A model generated the notes under the pieces. That model had not been told where the DNA came from. It worked only from the letters and a program-made list of their open reading frames with translations, and did not search any database. A DNA stretch of 61,853 bases, taken from contig SFJG01000004.1 of the NCBI GenBank assembly GCA_004555955.1, positions 1 to 61,853 of the forward strand. Direction: 5' to 3'. Position numbers and translations under genes: made by a program. This stretch comes from Bacteroidales bacterium (lineage in GTDB: Bacteria > Bacteroidota > Bacteroidia > Bacteroidales > Muribaculaceae). Below, in pieces: positions 59,122-61,853 of this stretch (position 1 is the first letter of the stretch; each line of letters begins with the position of its first letter).

Positions 59122-60152
59122 AACCTCTACAAGAATTAGTCAGACCAAACATATGGAATCTTGTGCCTTACAGTTGCGCTCGCGACGAATTTCAAGGCTC
59201 GGCAAATGTGTGGCTCGACGCCAACGAATCACCCTATAATGCACCCTACAATCGCTATCCCGACCCGCTGCAACGCGAGGTCAAGGCGCTGCTGACAGAG
59301 CTGCGCGGTGTCGATGCCGACCGTATCTTCCTCGGAGTGGGCAGCGACGAGTGCATCGACACGGTCTATCGCGTGTTCTGCCGCCCCGGCGTAGACGCCG
59401 TGGTGGCAATGTCGCCTTCCTACGGCATGTATGAGGTATGCGCCGACGTCAACGACGTGGAATATCGCCGAGTGCCGCTCAACGACGACTTTTCGCTTAA
59501 CGTCGACGCAATCTTGGCTGCTGCCGAAGACGCCAAAGTGATTTGGATTTGCTCGCCGAACAACCCCACAGGAAACGCATTCCCGCTCGACGAAATCGCC
59601 GACCTGTGCAACCGTTTCGATGGAATTGTTGTTGTCGATGAAGCGTATATCGACTTCTCGGCAAAAGGTTCGGCATTGACGCTTCTCGACGACGCTCCCA
59701 ACTTGATTGTGTTGCAAACGCTTTCGAAGGCATGGGGCAGCGCCGCCGCTCGACTCGGCATTGCATTCGCCTCGGCTGAGATTATTGCAATCTTCAACAA
59801 GGTGAAATATCCTTACAACATAAGCCTTCTGACGCAGCGCTACGCCATAGAGCGCCTCAACCATGCCGACGACGTACAACGCTCGGTGTGCCAAATCCTT
59901 GCCGACCGAACGATTCTCACCGACGCACTTGCCCAACTGCCGATTGTGCGAAAAATCTATCCGACAGACGCCAACTTCGTGCTTGTCGACGTTGGCGACG
60001 CAACTGCTGTCTACAACCATTTGTGCAACAACGGCATCGTTGTGCGCAACCGCACAAACGTAGCAATGTGTCTCGGATGCCTGCGAATAACCGTCGGCAC
60101 CGCCCAAGAAAATCAAGAACTCATCAAAGCACTATACCGTTATGGAAAATAA
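59118..60152 (+). CDS. hisC: Histidinol-phosphate aminotransferase
   Basis: The product has 344 residues, a class I PLP aminotransferase. The N-terminal VWLDANESPYNAPYNRYPDP and CSPNNPTGN are typical of HisC; VVDEAYIDFS contains the PLP-binding Asp/Tyr and TLSKAWGSAAARLG the Schiff-base Lys. It converts imidazole acetol phosphate to histidinol phosphate. It overlaps hisB by 11 bases. Confidence 0.95.
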   Translation: MKPLQELVRPNIWNLVPYSCARDEFQGSANVWLDANESPYNAPYNRYPDPLQREVKALLTELRGVDADRIFLGVGSDECIDTVYRVFCRPGVDAVVAMSPSYGMYEVCADVNDVEYRRVPLNDDFSLNVDAILAAAEDAKVIWICSPNNPTGNAFPLDEIADLCNRFDGIVVVDEAYIDFSAKGSALTLLDDAPNLIVLQTLSKAWGSAAARLGIAFASAEIIAIFNKVKYPYNISLLTQRYAIERLNHADDVQRSVCQILADRTILTDALAQLPIVRKIYPTDANFVLVDVGDATAVYNHLCNNGIVVRNRTNVAMCLGCLRITVGTAQENQELIKALYRYGK

Positions 60153-61281
60153 TCGTCCGCGAAAAGTGCTCTTCATCGACCGCGACGGCACGCTCGTCGT
60201 TGAGCCGCCCATCGACTATCAACTCGACTCGCTTGAAAAACTCGAATTCGTGCCGAAGATGTTCCGCAACATGCACTTCATCGCCACAAAGCTCGACTTC
60301 GAATTGGTGATGGTGACCAACCAAGACGGATTGGGCACCGAATCGTTTCCCGAAGAGACCTTTTGGCCCGCGCACAACAAACTGCTCGGCGCACTCCGCG
60401 GCGAAGGCATCACCTTCGACGACATCATCATCGACCGCACTTTCGAGCACGAACATAAGCCGACTCGCAAGCCCGGCACCGCGCTCCTCGGCAAATACAC
60501 GTCGGGCAACTACGACCTCGCAGGCTCGTTCGTCATAGGCGACCGCGCTACCGACGTTATGCTGGCGCGCAATCTCGGAGCACGCGCAATCCTCCTGCAG
60601 CCCTACGACACGGGCATTGCCATGCTCAGCGACGAACTCCGTGAGGTGACGGCGCTAATAACCGACGATTGGGACCGAATAGCCGAATTCCTTCGCGCAG
60701 GAAGTCGAACGGCTACCGTCAGACGCACAACCTCGGAAACCGACATCGAAGTTGCTCTCGACCTCGACGGTAACGGAACTTGCGACATCGACACCGGACT
60801 CGGATTTTTCGACCACATGCTTAACCAAATCGGACGTCACGGCGGTTTGAACCTCAAAATAGACACCCGCGGCGACCTTCACGTCGACGAGCACCACACC
60901 ATAGAAGATACCGCACTCGCTCTCGGCGAAGCAATAGCCAAAGCACTCGGCGATAAACGCGGCATCGAACGCTACGGATTTGTGCTGCCAATGGATGACT
61001 GCAATTGCACGGTGGCTCTCGACTTCGGCGGACGTCCATGGCTCGTTTGGGATGCCGAATTCCATCGCGAACGCATCGGCGACGTACCTACCGAGATGTT
61101 TTTCCACTTCTTCAAGAGTTTCAGCGACGCCGCACGCATCAACCTATACATATCAGCGCACGGCACAAACGAGCACCACAAGATAGAAGGCATCTTCAAA
61201 GCCCTTGCCCGCGCAATCAAGGCTGCTGCCCGACGCGACATTTTCAACTACACCCTCCCCTCTACAAAAGGAGCACTGTAG
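60142..61281 (+). CDS. hisB: Bifunctional histidinol-phosphatase / imidazoleglycerol-phosphate dehydratase
   Basis: The product has 379 residues. The N-terminal HAD phosphatase domain (1-170) shows LFIDRDGTLV with the nucleophile Asp, VMVTNQDGLG and the GDRATDVMLARN acidic motif. The C-terminal IGPD domain (from about 185) shows TGLGFFDHMLNQIGRHGG, DEHHTIEDTALALGEA and GTNEHHKIEGIFKALARA, whose His/Glu residues bind two manganese ions. With hisH, A, F, IE, G, D and C this completes the pathway within the window. Confidence 0.96.
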   Translation: MENNRPRKVLFIDRDGTLVVEPPIDYQLDSLEKLEFVPKMFRNMHFIATKLDFELVMVTNQDGLGTESFPEETFWPAHNKLLGALRGEGITFDDIIIDRTFEHEHKPTRKPGTALLGKYTSGNYDLAGSFVIGDRATDVMLARNLGARAILLQPYDTGIAMLSDELREVTALITDDWDRIAEFLRAGSRTATVRRTTSETDIEVALDLDGNGTCDIDTGLGFFDHMLNQIGRHGGLNLKIDTRGDLHVDEHHTIEDTALALGEAIAKALGDKRGIERYGFVLPMDDCNCTVALDFGGRPWLVWDAEFHRERIGDVPTEMFFHFFKSFSDAARINLYISAHGTNEHHKIEGIFKALARAIKAAARRDIFNYTLPSTKGAL

Positions 61282-61328
61282 GATATATAAAAAGCAATAA
61301 AAAAGCAACCACCACTCGCTATCAAGGT

Positions 61329-61475
61329 ATGGCATATAGACTACTCGCCTTTTGGGATAAAGATATGAAAGCTCTTGTAATAGCAACTCACGGGTTTATA
61401 AAGAAAAAGCAAAAGACTCCGTCTAATGAGATTAAGAGAGCCGAAGATTTAATGAAAAAGTATTATGAACGATAA
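61329..61475 (+). pseudogene. C-terminal remnant of a RelE/HigB-type toxin
   Basis: From ATG 61329 the frame gives 48 residues (AYRLLAFWDKDMKALVIATHG, then KKKQKTPSNEIKRAEDL). This matches the C-terminal half of RelE/HigB-like (phage Gp49-like) toxins, which are normally about 110 residues. Upstream in the same frame is hisB in another reading frame, with no toxin-like residues, so the N-terminal half is missing. The stop overlaps the antitoxin start by 11 bases, as in intact modules. The remnant is very unlikely to be active. Confidence 0.65.
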
Positions 61476-61803
61476 ACTGAATACAGAAATGGAGAAGATG
61501 AAAGTGTACACACAAGAGGAAGCGCTTGATATGACTCTTGGGGAAAAAGGTACGCCGGAACGTGACGCCTATGATGCTAAAGTTAAGGACTATCTCATTG
61601 GTCTGGCAATTCGTAGGGCAAGAGAGTCGAAGAATCTTACTCAGGAGCAACTTGGAGAACGCATCGGCGTTCAAAGAGCAAGAATCTGCAGTATTGAAAA
61701 AGGCGTCAATCTGCGTCTTTCTACCCTGCGTAGAATTTTCAATGCTCTCGACATGAAAGTAAAACTTGATATTGAAAATATGCAGAGCATTGTACTTTGC
61801 TAA
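61465..61803 (+). CDS. XRE-family antitoxin (HigA-like)
   Basis: The product has 112 residues. A helix-turn-helix of the Cro/C1 type occupies about residues 45-100 (AIRRARESKNLTQEQLGERIG, then ARICSIEKG and LSTLRRIFNALDMKVKLDI). The N-terminal part (YTQEEALDMTLGEKGTPERDAYD) is typical of antitoxins paired with RelE/HigB-like toxins in Bacteroidetes. It appears complete while its toxin is truncated. A terminator follows at 61829. Confidence 0.8.
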   Translation: MNDKLNTEMEKMKVYTQEEALDMTLGEKGTPERDAYDAKVKDYLIGLAIRRARESKNLTQEQLGERIGVQRARICSIEKGVNLRLSTLRRIFNALDMKVKLDIENMQSIVLC

Positions 61804-61828
61804 TCAAACTGAATATCCATTAATGTAG

Positions 61829-61853
61829 GCACATCTATAAGGTGTGCTTTTTT
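61829..61853 (+). terminator. Terminator after the antitoxin gene
   Basis: GCACATC (61829-61835) pairs with GGTGTGC (61841-61847) over 7 bp with one T-G pair, loop TATAA, followed by six T at the window edge. Confidence 0.8.

Noticed and set aside
61329..61803. A functional type II toxin-antitoxin module
   Set aside because: Only the C-terminal 48 residues of the toxin are present; the upstream frame is inside hisB in another reading frame.

Overview
The window looks like the chromosome of a gut-type Bacteroidales bacterium, most like Muribaculaceae. The reasons are: type IX secretion (T9SS) C-terminal sorting domains on several exported proteins; promoters of the Bacteroidetes type (TTTG, about 19 bases, TAnnTTTG); few strong Shine-Dalgarno sites; a BspA-type leucine-rich-repeat surface protein; and IleRS, DksA-like and TrpB proteins of the form seen in that phylum. 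Genus is not resolved. No prophage, CRISPR array or SusC/SusD locus was seen. Mobile DNA is limited to the last 160 bases of a transposase gene at the left edge and a broken toxin gene near the right edge.

Layout. 1-6240: transposase remnant, then three exported proteins (phosphodiester glycosidase, beta-propeller, amidase), closed by a strong terminator. 6300-23092: a BadF-family sugar kinase paralogue and an 11-gene, 15.7 kb co-directional run that reads as a peptidoglycan salvage operon: amidase, glycosyltransferase, HxHxQ nucleotidyltransferase (DUF4922), SpoIID/LytB protein, AmpG-like permease, NamZ-like exo-muramidase, FAD/Fe-S D-lactate-type dehydrogenase, NagX-like acetyltransferase, MurK-like kinase, MurQ etherase and an SGNH esterase. 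23107-26911 (minus): ABC-F ATPase, S1/P1 nuclease, RecR, GNAT. 27104-31766 (minus): a secreted beta-helix protein with a small partner, two small membrane proteins and an exported Ntn-hydrolase. 31963-39543 (plus): TypA, then IleRS, DksA-like protein, LspA, a lipoprotein and a small unknown. 39631-43846: purU, hisH-hisA-hisF-hisIE, ftsE. 43892-47319: lysC, lysA, dapA. 47388-52996: tRNA-Arg(TCT), a membrane-bound AraC-type regulator and a 1331-residue BspA-like protein. 53314-56690: TrpB2 (minus), a tetrapyrrole-type methyltransferase and an MBL hydrolase. 56743-61281: hisG-hisD-hisC-hisB behind a histidine leader-peptide attenuator. 61329-61803: truncated RelE-type toxin with an intact XRE antitoxin.

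How the parts work together. Exported amidases and NamZ would free MurNAc or muropeptides, and the AmpG-like permease would import them. MurK and MurQ would turn MurNAc into GlcNAc-6-phosphate plus D-lactate, and the dehydrogenase would oxidise the D-lactate. NagX and the SGNH esterase fit handling of de-N-acetylated and O-acetylated sugars. The least explained part is three adjacent genes for proteins without signal peptides (glycosyltransferase, DUF4922, SpoIID) inside this operon. Every histidine-biosynthesis activity is encoded in the window, split between two loci about 13 kb apart; only hisGDCB has an attenuator. The leader encodes 15 residues with five histidines, followed by mutually exclusive antiterminator and terminator hairpins. 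All functions are read from sequence motifs and family knowledge; no database search was run.
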